From an uncultured Thiohalocapsa sp. (lineage in GTDB: Bacteria; Pseudomonadota; Gammaproteobacteria; Chromatiales; Chromatiaceae), in assembly GCF_913063425.1 (NCBI RefSeq), contig NZ_CAJXYK010000021.1, positions 27,327-91,326 of the forward strand: DNA of 64,000 nt, given 5' to 3'. A program made the translations under genes and the position numbers. How positions within the stretch are numbered: position 1 is the stretch's first letter; every line of letters begins with the position of its first letter. Positions 54,743 to 63,726 of the stretch are shown piece after piece. The notes beneath the pieces are model-generated. The model was not told the DNA's origin and searched no databases. It saw only the letters and a list, made by a program, of their open reading frames with translations.

Positions 54743-55594
54743 ATGCAAAGCTTCCTCAACATCGACCACATCGGCATCAGCTTCGACACGCCCAAGGGCA
54801 AGCTCGAAGTGCTCGACGACATCAAGCTCGACATCGCCGAGGGCGAGTTCGTGTCGCTCATCGGCCACTCCGGCTGCGGCAAGTCCACGGTGCTGAACAT
54901 CGTCGCCGGGCTGCTGCGCGCCACCACCGGCGGCGTGCTGCTGGAGGAGCGCGAGGTCACCGAGCCCGGCCCGGACCGCGCCGTCGTCTTCCAGCAGCAC
55001 AGCCTGCTGCCCTGGCTTACGGTCTACGACAACGTGCGCCTCGCGGTGGACCAGGTCTTCGGCAAGACCAAGTCCCGCAAGGAGCGCGACGAATGGACCC
55101 GCCACAACCTGACTCTGGTGCACATGGAGCACGCGCTGGAGCGCCGCCCGGGGGAGATCTCCGGCGGCATGAAGCAGCGTGTCGGCATCGCCCGGGCGCT
55201 GGCCATGGAGCCCAAGGTGCTGCTGATGGACGAGCCCTTCGGCGCGCTCGACTCCCTGACCCGCACGCATATGCAGGACTCGCTGATGGAGATCCAGGCC
55301 CGCCTCAACAACACCGTCATCATGATCACCCACGACGTGGACGAGGCCGTGCTGTTGTCGGACCGCATCGTGATGATGACCAACGGCCCGGCGGCCACCG
55401 TGGGCCAGATCCTGAACGTGGACCTGCTGCGCCCGCGCAACCGCCTCGCCCTCGCCGAAGATGCGGCCTACAACCACTACCGCGCCGAGGTGGTGAAGTT
55501 CCTGCACGAGCGTCACGACAAACCGCGGCTCGTCAGCAGCAACCCTGACGCAGGCCGGGAGACCCAGCCGTTGCCACTCGCCGCCAACGGCTGA
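54743..55594 (+). CDS. nrtD: Nitrate ABC transporter ATP-binding protein NrtD
   Basis: A 283-residue ABC ATPase with Walker A GHSGCGKSTVLNIVAGL near residue 43, Q-loop FQQHSLLPWLTVYDNV, signature ISGGMKQRVGIARALAMEP and Walker B VLLMDEPFGALD, then the H-loop ITHDVDEAVLLSDR. It drives import through NrtB. The ATG at 54743 is chosen; a GTG three codons upstream is possible. It lacks the NrtA-like C-terminal domain of NrtC, so it is of the NrtD type. Confidence 0.95.
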   Translation: MQSFLNIDHIGISFDTPKGKLEVLDDIKLDIAEGEFVSLIGHSGCGKSTVLNIVAGLLRATTGGVLLEEREVTEPGPDRAVVFQQHSLLPWLTVYDNVRLAVDQVFGKTKSRKERDEWTRHNLTLVHMEHALERRPGEISGGMKQRVGIARALAMEPKVLLMDEPFGALDSLTRTHMQDSLMEIQARLNNTVIMITHDVDEAVLLSDRIVMMTNGPAATVGQILNVDLLRPRNRLALAEDAAYNHYRAEVVKFLHERHDKPRLVSSNPDAGRETQPLPLAANG

Positions 55595-55639
55595 GCTTCG
55601 CTCGCCGCACCTCGTACTCCGTACTCCGCACTTCCTGAC

Positions 55640-57013
55640 ATGAGCATCATCCCCAACTGGCTGCGCCGCGGCGCCCACGCCGGCGGCGGCGACGGCCTGG
55701 AAAAGACCAAGCTCACCCTCGGCTTCATCCCGCTCACGGACTGCGCGCCGCTGGTGGTGGCCAAGGAGCGCGGTTACTTCGCCAAGGCCGGGCTCGACGT
55801 GGAGCTGTCCAAGGAGACCTCCTGGGCCAATGTCCGCGACAAGGTGGGCATCGGCATCCTGGACGGCGCGCACATGCTCGCACCCATGCCGCTGGCGGCA
55901 AGCCTGGGCCTTGGCCCCAGCCAGAAGCCGACGGTCACCGCCCTGTCGCTGGACCTGAACGGCAACGCCATCACGGTCTCGCAGGCGCTGTACGAGCGCA
56001 TGCGCGAGCTGGACGCGGGCGCGCTGACCCACCGCCCCTTCTCGGCCCAGGCCCTGGCCCGGGTCATCGCCGAGCGCCGGGAACGGGGCGGCCGGCCACT
56101 CACCTTCGCGGTGGTCTATCCGCTCTCCACCCACGCCTATGAGCTGCGCTACTGGCTCGGTGCCGCCGGCATCGACCCCGACCGCGACCTGAACCTCGTC
56201 GTCGTCCCGCCGCCGCAGATGGTCACCCAACTGCGCGCGGGCAATGTGGACGGCTTCTGCGTCGGCGAGCCCTGGAGCTCCGTCGCCGTCGCCGAGGGCC
56301 TGGGGCGGGTGCTCATCACCAATCACGAGCTCTGGAACAACAATCCGGAGAAGGTCTTCGGCGTCAACCTGGAGTGGGCGGAGCAGTATCCGAGAACCCA
56401 CCGCGCGGTGCTGACGGCGCTGCTGGAGGCCGCCCGCTGGACCGATGCCCACGAGAACCGCCCCGCGGTGGCGGAGCTCATCGCCCAGGCCCGCTACATC
56501 AACGCCCCGGTGGAGACCGTACGCCAGTCCATGACCGGCACCTTCCGCTATGCGCTGGACGAGGCCCCGGTAGCCATGCCGGACTTCAACGTCTTCTTCC
56601 GTTTCGCGGCCACCTTCCCGTGGCGCTCGCATGCCGTCTGGTTCCTGACGCAGATGCTGCGCTGGGGCCAGATCGACCGCGCCATCGACCTGAGCGCCGC
56701 GGCGGAGGCCTGCTACCGCCCCGACCTGTATCGGGACGCCGCCGACGCCCTCGGCCTCGCCGTGCCGACAGTGGATTACAAGCCGGAGGGCCGGCACGCC
56801 CGCGGCTGGATGCTGACGGACGCCACCAGCCCCATCGCCATGGGGCCGGACCGCTTCTTCGACGGCCGCGGCTTCGACCCGGCAGACCCGGTGAGCTACC
56901 TGGCAGGCTTCGACGTGCATCATCTCGGCGTCTCGCTGGCCAACCTCGCCGCCGCCAACACGGGGCCGGCGTCCGGTACTGCGCCCGGCACCGCGCCGGC
57001 GACCACCGGCTAG
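55640..57013 (+). CDS. nasS: NrtA/CmpA-family protein without signal peptide, probable nitrate sensor NasS
   Basis: A 457-residue homologue of NrtA ([96 protein letters not shown]) that begins MSIIPNWLRRGAHAGGGDG with no signal peptide, so it should stay in the cytosol. That is the defining feature of NasS, which binds nitrate and holds NasT inactive without it. It lies in the same operon as its targets and 4 kb from nasT. The low-complexity C-terminus (PASGTAPGTAPATTG) is unusual. Confidence 0.82.
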   Translation: MSIIPNWLRRGAHAGGGDGLEKTKLTLGFIPLTDCAPLVVAKERGYFAKAGLDVELSKETSWANVRDKVGIGILDGAHMLAPMPLAASLGLGPSQKPTVTALSLDLNGNAITVSQALYERMRELDAGALTHRPFSAQALARVIAERRERGGRPLTFAVVYPLSTHAYELRYWLGAAGIDPDRDLNLVVVPPPQMVTQLRAGNVDGFCVGEPWSSVAVAEGLGRVLITNHELWNNNPEKVFGVNLEWAEQYPRTHRAVLTALLEAARWTDAHENRPAVAELIAQARYINAPVETVRQSMTGTFRYALDEAPVAMPDFNVFFRFAATFPWRSHAVWFLTQMLRWGQIDRAIDLSAAAEACYRPDLYRDAADALGLAVPTVDYKPEGRHARGWMLTDATSPIAMGPDRFFDGRGFDPADPVSYLAGFDVHHLGVSLANLAAANTGPASGTAPGTAPATTG

Positions 57014-57080
57014 CGGCATTGGTCCGCACCGGAACAATCAACAACGCCCAACACCGAACCGACACGAGGCCATGAGGACA

Positions 57081-59531
57081 ATGGAGAAAGAAAAGCTGGT
57101 CCTGGTGGGCAACGGCATGGCCGGCATGCGCACCATCGAGGAGCTCCTGAAGCTGGAGCCGGACCTCTACGACATCACCGTCTTCGGTGCCGAGCCGCAT
57201 CCGAACTACAACCGCATCCTGCTCTCGCCGGTGCTCTCCGGCGAGAAGACCATCGACGAGATCATGCTCAACACCCGGGCGTGGTACGACGAGCGCGGCA
57301 TCACCCTGCACACGGGTGACCCGGTGGTGGACATCGACCGCAAGCGCCGGCTGGTGAAGAGCGAGCAGGGACTGGAAGTACCCTATGACCGGCTCATCCT
57401 CGCCACCGGCTCCTATCCCTTCATGATCCCGGTGCCGGGCGCGGAGCTTCCGGGTGTCATGGGCTACCGCGACATCGCCGACGTGGACACCATGATCGCC
57501 ACCGCCCGCGAGCATGAGCGCGCCGTGGTCATCGGCGGCGGTCTGCTGGGGCTGGAGGCGGCCTATGGGCTGCAGCAGCAGGGCATGGATGTGACCGTGG
57601 TGCATCTGCTGGACAGCCTCATGGAGCGCCAGCTCGACAAGCCCGCCGCCGCGCTGCTCAAGGCCTCGCTGGAAAGCCGTGGGCTCAGGTTTCTGATGGA
57701 GGTGCAGACGGCTGCGATCCTGGGCTCAGAGGGGGGCGCCGGCCGGGTGGAGCGGGTGCGCTTCAAGGACGGCACCGAAGTGCCCGCCGACCTGGTGGTC
57801 ATGGCCGTCGGCATCCGCCCGAATGTCGAGCTGGCCAAGCGCGCCGGCCTGCACTGCGAGCGCGGCATCGTCGTGGACGACACCCTGCTCACCTACGACC
57901 CGCGCATCTACGCCATCGGCGAGTGCGTGCAGCACCGCGGCCAGTGCTACGGCCTGGTGGCGCCGCTGTTCGAGCAGGCCAAGGTCTGCGCCAATCATCT
58001 CGCCAAGCTCGGCTACGGCCGCTACGAGGGCTCGGTGACCAGCACCAAGCTCAAGGTGACCGGCGTCGACCTGTTCTCCGCCGGCAATTATCTCGGCGGC
58101 GAAGACTGCGAGGAGATCCTGTTCCAGGACCCGGGCGCCGGCGTCTACAAGAAGCTCGTCATCCAGGACAACAAGCTGACCGGCGCCGTGCTCTACGGCG
58201 ACACCGTGGACGGCGCCTGGTTCTTCCAGCTGATGCGCGAGGGGACGGACATCTCGGGCATCCGCGAGGACCTGCTGTTCGGCCAGGCACACCTGGGCGA
58301 CGCCGGCCACGGCGGCCAGACTCAGGCGGCGGCCATGAGCGACGACATGCAGGTCTGCGACTGCAACGGCGTGTGCAAGGGCGAGATCGTCCGCGCCATC
58401 ACGTCCAAGGGGCTGTTCACCCTCGATGATGTCAAGGCGCACACCAAGGCGTCGGCGTCCTGCGGCTCCTGCACCGGGCTGGTGGAGCAGATCCTGGCCA
58501 ACACCCTGGGCAGCGATTATTCGGCGCCTGAGGCCAAGCCGCTGTGCAAGTGCACCGACTACACCCATGATCAGGTGCGCGCGGCCATCCGGGATCAGCA
58601 CCTCACCAGCATCGGGCAGGTGTTCGAGGCCCTGGAGTGGCGCCAGCCCGACGGCTGCCACGTCTGCCGCCCGGCGCTCAATTACTACCTGATCTCCACC
58701 TGGCCCAACGAGACGAGCGACGACGGCCAGAGCCGCTTCATCAACGAGCGGGCGCACGCCAACATCCAGAAAGACGGCACCTACTCCGTCATCCCGCGCA
58801 TCTTCGGTGGCGAGACCTCGCCCGCGCAGCTGCGCGCCATCGCCGCGGCCGCGGAGAAGTACGACGTGCGCACGGTCAAGATCACCGGCGGGCAGCGCAT
58901 CGACCTGCTCGGCCTCACCAAGGAGCAGTTGCCGCACATCTGGAAGGATCTCACCGACGCCGGCTTCGTCTCCGGCCATGCCTACGGCAAGGCGCTGCGC
59001 ACCGTAAAGACCTGCGTCGGCTCCGAGTGGTGCCGCTTCGGCGTGCAGAACTCGACCCAGATGGGCATCGACCTGGAGGAGCTCACGTGGGGCTCCTGGA
59101 CCCCGCACAAGTTCAAGATGGCCGTCTCCGGCTGCCCGCGGAACTGTGCCGAGGCCACCATCAAGGACTTCGGCGTCGTGGCCATCGAGTCCGGCTGGGA
59201 GCTGCACGTCGGCGGCAACGGCGGCGTGAAGGTGCGCGCCACGGACGTGCTCTGCCGGGTCGAGACCCCGGAGCAGGTGAAGGAATACTGCGGCGCCTTC
59301 ATGCAGGTCTACCGCGAGGAGGCGCGCTACCTGGAGCGCACCGCACCCTGGGTGGAGCGCGTCGGCATCGCCTATGTGCGCAAGCGCGTGGTGGAGGACG
59401 AAGTTGGCCGCAAGGCGCTGTACAAGCGCTTCCTGGAGTCCCAGAAGCTCGCGCAGGTGGACCCCTGGAAGGAGCGCGCCGCCGGCGCCGAAGCGCATGA
59501 GTTCACGCCGCTGAAGCAGGCCAATGGCTGA
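57081..59531 (+). CDS. nirB: Assimilatory nitrite reductase [NAD(P)H], large subunit
   Basis: Reduces nitrite to ammonium with six electrons in the cytosol. The about 816-residue protein has an FAD/NAD(P)H part (LVLVGNGMAGMRTIEELLKL, VIGGGLLGLEAAYGL, YAIGECVQHRG), two BFD-type cysteine sets (CDCNGVCKGEIV with SCGSCTGLV; CKCTDY with CHVC), and the siroheme/[4Fe-4S] part (KTCVGSEWCRFG and SGCPRNCAEA). The ATG at 57081 gives the usual N-terminus; an ATG three codons upstream also fits. nirD follows. Confidence 0.97.
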   Translation: MEKEKLVLVGNGMAGMRTIEELLKLEPDLYDITVFGAEPHPNYNRILLSPVLSGEKTIDEIMLNTRAWYDERGITLHTGDPVVDIDRKRRLVKSEQGLEVPYDRLILATGSYPFMIPVPGAELPGVMGYRDIADVDTMIATAREHERAVVIGGGLLGLEAAYGLQQQGMDVTVVHLLDSLMERQLDKPAAALLKASLESRGLRFLMEVQTAAILGSEGGAGRVERVRFKDGTEVPADLVVMAVGIRPNVELAKRAGLHCERGIVVDDTLLTYDPRIYAIGECVQHRGQCYGLVAPLFEQAKVCANHLAKLGYGRYEGSVTSTKLKVTGVDLFSAGNYLGGEDCEEILFQDPGAGVYKKLVIQDNKLTGAVLYGDTVDGAWFFQLMREGTDISGIREDLLFGQAHLGDAGHGGQTQAAAMSDDMQVCDCNGVCKGEIVRAITSKGLFTLDDVKAHTKASASCGSCTGLVEQILANTLGSDYSAPEAKPLCKCTDYTHDQVRAAIRDQHLTSIGQVFEALEWRQPDGCHVCRPALNYYLISTWPNETSDDGQSRFINERAHANIQKDGTYSVIPRIFGGETSPAQLRAIAAAAEKYDVRTVKITGGQRIDLLGLTKEQLPHIWKDLTDAGFVSGHAYGKALRTVKTCVGSEWCRFGVQNSTQMGIDLEELTWGSWTPHKFKMAVSGCPRNCAEATIKDFGVVAIESGWELHVGGNGGVKVRATDVLCRVETPEQVKEYCGAFMQVYREEARYLERTAPWVERVGIAYVRKRVVEDEVGRKALYKRFLESQKLAQVDPWKERAAGAEAHEFTPLKQANG

Positions 59532-59567
59532 GTCGCACACAACACCAACCAAACCGAGACACACGAC

Positions 59568-59909
59568 ATGAGCGCCGTCATGGCCGAGCAAACCTGGGTC
59601 GAAGTGGGCCCCATCGACAGCATCCCGCGCTTAGGAGCCCGGGTGCTGAAGCGCGACGGCGGCGACATCGCCGTGTTCCGCAACGCCGAGGACGAGATCT
59701 TCGCGCTCCTGAACCGCTGCCCGCACAAGGGCGGACCGCTGTCGGAGGGCATCGTCTACGGCCGCACCGTCGCCTGCCCGCTGCACAACCTCTGCATGGA
59801 CCTCGCCACCGGCCAGGCCAAGGCCCCGGACGAGGGCTGCGCCACGGTCTTTCCGGTGCGGATCGATGGGGAGCGGGTGCTGGTGTCCCTGGAGCAGGCA
59901 GCCACATAG
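59568..59909 (+). CDS. nirD: Nitrite reductase small subunit (Rieske-type)
   Basis: A 113-residue protein with a Rieske-like fold and the [2Fe-2S] ligands present in NRCPHKGGPLSEG and VACPLHNLCMDL. Many NirD proteins lack these ligands, so this one may bind a real cluster. It completes the NADH-nitrite reductase with NirB, 36 bases upstream. Confidence 0.95.
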   Translation: MSAVMAEQTWVEVGPIDSIPRLGARVLKRDGGDIAVFRNAEDEIFALLNRCPHKGGPLSEGIVYGRTVACPLHNLCMDLATGQAKAPDEGCATVFPVRIDGERVLVSLEQAAT

Positions 59910-59913
59910 GTCC

Positions 59914-59941
59914 GGTCAGCCCACCAGGGCGTAACCCGACC
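59914..59941. repeat. REP-like element between nirD and nasA
   Basis: GGTCAGCCCACCAGGGCG then TAACCCGACC has complementary ends (GGTC/GACC) and an inner GCCC/GGGC, a variant of the family at 38132 and 53567, in reverse orientation to the latter. Confidence 0.55.
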
Positions 59942-60079
59942 ACCAACGGCTTGCTCCGGCGCCAACGAGGGTCACGCGGCGCCGCCCCGACCAAAAGGGG
60001 ACGCTTGCCCAATCCGCCCCCTCGCGCCCAGTCGACAGCCTTCGGAAGCGACCCAGTCATCGAGCACCGTCAGCCCGCC

Positions 60080-62743
60080 ATGCCCGAGCCCACCAAAACC
60101 ACCTGCCCCTACTGCGGCGTCGGCTGCGGCCTGCTGGTGACGCCCAGCCCCGACGGCACCACCGCACAGGTCACGGGCGACCCAGCGCACCCGGCCAACT
60201 TCGGCCGGCTCTGCTCCAAGGGCGCCGCGCTGGGCGAGACGCTCACCACCGAGGGCCGGCTGCTGCACCCGCGCATCGGCGACACACAGGTGAGCTGGGA
60301 TGCGGCGCTGGATCATGTGGCGCAGGGCTTCCGGCAGGTCATCGACACGCACGGGCCGGACGCCGTCGCCTTCTACGTCTCGGGCCAGCTGCTCACCGAG
60401 GACTACTATGTCGCCAACAAGCTGATGAAGGGCTTCATCGGCGGCGCCAACATCGACACCAACTCGCGCCTGTGCATGGCCTCCAGCGTCGCCGGCTACA
60501 AGCGCGCCTTCGGCACCGACACCGTACCCTGCGACTACACGGACCTGGACCAGGCGGAGCTGATCCTGCTGGTGGGCTCCAACACCGCCTGGTGCCATCC
60601 GGTGGTCTACCAGCGTATCAAGCAGGCGAAGCGGGAGAACCCCAGGCTCAAGGTCGTCGTCATCGACCCGCGGCGCACCGCCACCTGCGAGATCGCGGAC
60701 CTGCATCTGGCCCTCGCCCCCGGCAGCGACACCCTGCTCTTCAACGGCCTGCTCAATTGGCTGAAGCGCGAGGATGCGGTGGACTGGGACTATCTGGAGG
60801 CCCACACCGAGGGCTTCGCCGCCGCCTTCAAGGCCGCCCGGGCGTCGGCAGGCTCCGTGCCCGCGGTGGCCGCCGGCTGCGGGCTGCCGGAGGATCAGGT
60901 CGCCGAGCTGTACCGGCTCTTCACCCGGACCGAGCGGGTGGTCACCCTCTACAGCCAGGGCGTCAACCAGTGGTCCTTCGGCACCGACAAGGTCAACGCC
61001 ATCATCAACTGCCACCTCGCCACCGGCCGCATCGGCCGCCCCGGCATGGGGCCCTTCTCCATCACCGGCCAGCCCAACGCCATGGGCGGGCGCGAGGTGG
61101 GCGGGCTCGCCAACCAGCTCGCGGCGCACATGGACTTCGCGCCTGACGACATCGACCGGGTCGGTCGCTTCTGGGGCGCCGCGCACATGGCCGAAGCCCC
61201 GGGCCTCAAGGCCGTGGACATGCTGCGGGCCGTCGAGCAAGGCCGCATCAAGGCCATCTGGATCATGGCCACGAACCCGGCGGTCAGCATGCCGGATGCG
61301 GACCGGGTGCGCGCGGCGCTCAAGGCCTGTGACTTCGTCGTCTGCTCGGACCTGCTCGCGGACACCGACACCACCCGCTGCGCGGACGTGCTGCTGCCCG
61401 CCGCCGGCTGGGGCGAGAAGGACGGCACCGTGACCAACTCGGAGCGGCGTATCTCCCGCCAGCGGGCCTTCCTGCCGCCCCCCGGCGAGGCGCGCCCGGG
61501 CTGGTGGATCATCACCCAGGTGGCGCGGCGCCTGGGCTTCGCCGACGCCTTTGCGTACCAGTGCGCGGCGGACGTCTTCCGCGAGCACGCGGCGCTGTCC
61601 GCCTTCGAGAACGACGGCCGCCGGGACTTCGACATCGGCGCCCTGGCGCACCTGAGCGACGCCGACTACGACGCGCTGGCACCCACCCAGTGGCCCTGCC
61701 CCGCACCGACGGCGAGCACGCCGCCGCCGCAGCGCCTCTTCGCCGACGCCCGCTTCTACACCCAAAGCGGCAAGGCCCGGCTGGTGGCCGTGGAGCCGCG
61801 CCCGCCGGCGACGGCGCCGGACGACGACTATCCGCTGGCCCTCAACACCGGCCGCATCCGCGACCAGTGGCACACCATGACCCGCACCGGGCTCGCCCCA
61901 AGGCTCGCGAGCCACATTGCCGAGCCCTTCGTGCAGGTGCACCCGGTTGATGCCGCCGCCCACGGCCTCGCCCAAGGCGCCCTGGCGGAGCTGACGAGCC
62001 GCTGGGGCCGGATGCTGGCACGGGTACAGGTGGATGCGGACCAGCGCCCGGGCTCGGTGTTCGTGCCCATGCACTGGAGCGACAGCCTCGCCCGCCTCGC
62101 CCGCGCCGATGCGCTGGTGAACCCGGCGCTTGACCCCATGTCCGGGCAGCCCGAGCTCAAGCACACCCCGGTGCGGGTGCGCCCCTTTCGCGCCGCCTGG
62201 TACGGCTTCGTGCTGAGCCGAGCGCGTGTGACCCTGGACGAGCCGGACTACTGCGTCGCCGTGCGTGCCGAGCACCACTGGCGCTGCGAGATCGCCGGCG
62301 CCGAGCCGGTGGACGACTGGGCCGCCTGGGCGCGCTGGTATCTGGGCGACGACGGCGACTGGCTCGACTTCGGCGATGCAACCCATGGCCGCTACCGCGG
62401 CGCCCGGCTCCTGGACGGGCGGCTTCAGGCCTGCCTCTTCGTCGCGCCGACGCCGGACCTGCCCCGCAGCGGCTGGCTCGCCGGCCTGTTCGGCCAGCAG
62501 CAGCTCGACGCTGCAGCCCGCATCAGCCTTCTCGCCGGCCGCCCGCCGCGGGGCCAGACCGACGCCGGTGAGACCGTCTGCGCCTGCTTCAACGTCGGCA
62601 TGAACACCATCGTCGACGCCATCCAGAGCGCCAGGCTCACCAGCGCCGAGGCCATCGGCACCGCCCTACAGGCCGGCACCAACTGCGGCTCCTGCATCCC
62701 GGAGCTGAACAAACTGCTGGCGGCCAACCGGCGCGCCGCCTGA
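60080..62743 (+). CDS. nasA: Assimilatory nitrate reductase catalytic subunit NasA
   Basis: Reduces nitrate to nitrite in the cytosol. The 887-residue molybdoenzyme has the N-terminal [4Fe-4S] set TTCPYCGVGCGLLV with LCSKG, then bis-MGD domains (SRLCMASSVAGYKRAFG, SNTAWCHPVVYQR, GPFSITGQPNAMGGREVGG). A C-terminal BFD-type [2Fe-2S] domain (CACFNVGMNTI and TNCGSCIPELNK) receives electrons. No NasC reductase gene follows; the FAD/[2Fe-2S] protein at 48-50 kb or ferredoxin could fill that role. The ATG at 60080 is at the family start. Confidence 0.96.
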   Translation: MPEPTKTTCPYCGVGCGLLVTPSPDGTTAQVTGDPAHPANFGRLCSKGAALGETLTTEGRLLHPRIGDTQVSWDAALDHVAQGFRQVIDTHGPDAVAFYVSGQLLTEDYYVANKLMKGFIGGANIDTNSRLCMASSVAGYKRAFGTDTVPCDYTDLDQAELILLVGSNTAWCHPVVYQRIKQAKRENPRLKVVVIDPRRTATCEIADLHLALAPGSDTLLFNGLLNWLKREDAVDWDYLEAHTEGFAAAFKAARASAGSVPAVAAGCGLPEDQVAELYRLFTRTERVVTLYSQGVNQWSFGTDKVNAIINCHLATGRIGRPGMGPFSITGQPNAMGGREVGGLANQLAAHMDFAPDDIDRVGRFWGAAHMAEAPGLKAVDMLRAVEQGRIKAIWIMATNPAVSMPDADRVRAALKACDFVVCSDLLADTDTTRCADVLLPAAGWGEKDGTVTNSERRISRQRAFLPPPGEARPGWWIITQVARRLGFADAFAYQCAADVFREHAALSAFENDGRRDFDIGALAHLSDADYDALAPTQWPCPAPTASTPPPQRLFADARFYTQSGKARLVAVEPRPPATAPDDDYPLALNTGRIRDQWHTMTRTGLAPRLASHIAEPFVQVHPVDAAAHGLAQGALAELTSRWGRMLARVQVDADQRPGSVFVPMHWSDSLARLARADALVNPALDPMSGQPELKHTPVRVRPFRAAWYGFVLSRARVTLDEPDYCVAVRAEHHWRCEIAGAEPVDDWAAWARWYLGDDGDWLDFGDATHGRYRGARLLDGRLQACLFVAPTPDLPRSGWLAGLFGQQQLDAAARISLLAGRPPRGQTDAGETVCACFNVGMNTIVDAIQSARLTSAEAIGTALQAGTNCGSCIPELNKLLAANRRAA

Positions 62744-62779
62744 GGGGTGCGATAGATCAGTACACCGTCCCCCCGATTT

Positions 62780-62835
62780 GAAGTCCCCCCATTTGGACTT
62801 TGTATGGGAGGGCGGATAAGCGCAGCGCATCCGCC
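62780..62835. terminator. Two hairpins after nasA
   Basis: AAGTCC-(8)-GGACTT lies near 62781-62800 and GGCGGAT-(11)-ATCCGCC at 62811-62835. The second is the common GCGGAT...ATCCGC REP type. They lie between nasA and the converging HepT gene and probably end transcription. Confidence 0.55.
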
Positions 62836-62909
62836 GGAGCGCCGATCTGCACTCGGCCCAACCCTGGGCCGCCGAGCTCCACTCGACTCAACCCCGCGCC
62901 AGCGGCCAT

Positions 62910-63326
62910 TCATCCCTCCAACCGCCCCACACACCACCCCGAAAACCCCCGATACAGCGCCACCGCCGGCTCCACGGCGGCGACGACACGATCAAGGTCG
63001 ATCTCGTCGTACAGATGCGTCAGCACATTGCGCATGCCGCAGGCCGCAATCAGGTCGCGCGCCATCGGCTCCGGCAACCCGCCCACCCGCTCCAGCGCCG
63101 CGAACACCTCCCGGTAGCTCGCCGGCAGGGTCTCGCCCTGCGCCTTCAGAAACTGCAAGGCGATGTCCGAGGCCGCCTCGCACAGCAACTGCAGCAGCCG
63201 CTCGATGGCGTAGTGCGCCTGGCGCCGGCCGGCATCGTCCAGCAGCGCATGCTGTGAGAGATCACGCACATAGCGGTTCAGATACCCGAGCTTACGCTCG
63301 ATCACCGCCCTATCCAGACTTGCCAC
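62910..63326 (-). CDS. hepT: HepT-type HEPN ribonuclease toxin
   Basis: A 138-residue HEPN protein with the active-site motif R-x4-H-x-Y visible in MRNVLTHLYDEID, preceded by RDLSQHALLDDAGRRQAHYA and helical segments. HepT toxins cleave RNA and are silenced by MntA, which adenylylates the tyrosine of this motif. The GTG at 63324-63326 is chosen because GGGAGG lies just upstream. It overlaps the mntA end by 17 bases. Confidence 0.88.
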   Translation of the reverse strand: MASLDRAVIERKLGYLNRYVRDLSQHALLDDAGRRQAHYAIERLLQLLCEAASDIALQFLKAQGETLPASYREVFAALERVGGLPEPMARDLIAACGMRNVLTHLYDEIDLDRVVAAVEPAVALYRGFSGWCVGRLEG

Positions 63327-63726
63327 GAAGCACCTCCCCCTGCTGTCGCCGGAGCCACTCGCTGTCCGCGTACAGGAAGAACGCCCGGTCGCGCTCGCGC
63401 TCGAACAGCCCCGCCTCGCCCTCATACAGACAGCGCCCGGCGCGAAACACCTCGAACCGCGTCACCGGCGAGGTCGCAGGCCCCAGCAGCAGCAGATCCA
63501 CCGGCCGGGGCGCCAGCAGCCCCTCCAGCACCGCCTGCCAGCGGCCGTGCTCCAGGAGGTCCGGGAGCTCCACCGGCAGGACTGCCAGGTCGATGTCCCG
63601 CCCCTCGGCACCGCCCGCGGTGGAGCCGAACAGCACCACCAGCCGCCAGCCGTACCGGGCGGCCAGCGCGGGCCAGTCGATGGCGGCGAGCATGAGCCGG
63701 CTCTCGCTCTGGGGTGCAGGGTGCAT
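63310..63726 (-). CDS. mntA: MntA-type nucleotidyltransferase antitoxin
   Basis: A 138-residue minimal nucleotidyltransferase. The motif VVLFGSTAGGAEGRDIDLAV supplies the GS and DxD residues, and LLLLGPATSPVTRFEVFRAG and DRAFFLYADSEW follow. It is the upstream partner of HepT and probably adds AMP to the toxin's tyrosine to neutralise it. The start MHPAPQSES is plausible; an internal ATG (LMLAAIDW) is an alternative. Confidence 0.88.
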   Translation of the reverse strand: MHPAPQSESRLMLAAIDWPALAARYGWRLVVLFGSTAGGAEGRDIDLAVLPVELPDLLEHGRWQAVLEGLLAPRPVDLLLLGPATSPVTRFEVFRAGRCLYEGEAGLFERERDRAFFLYADSEWLRRQQGEVLRGKSG

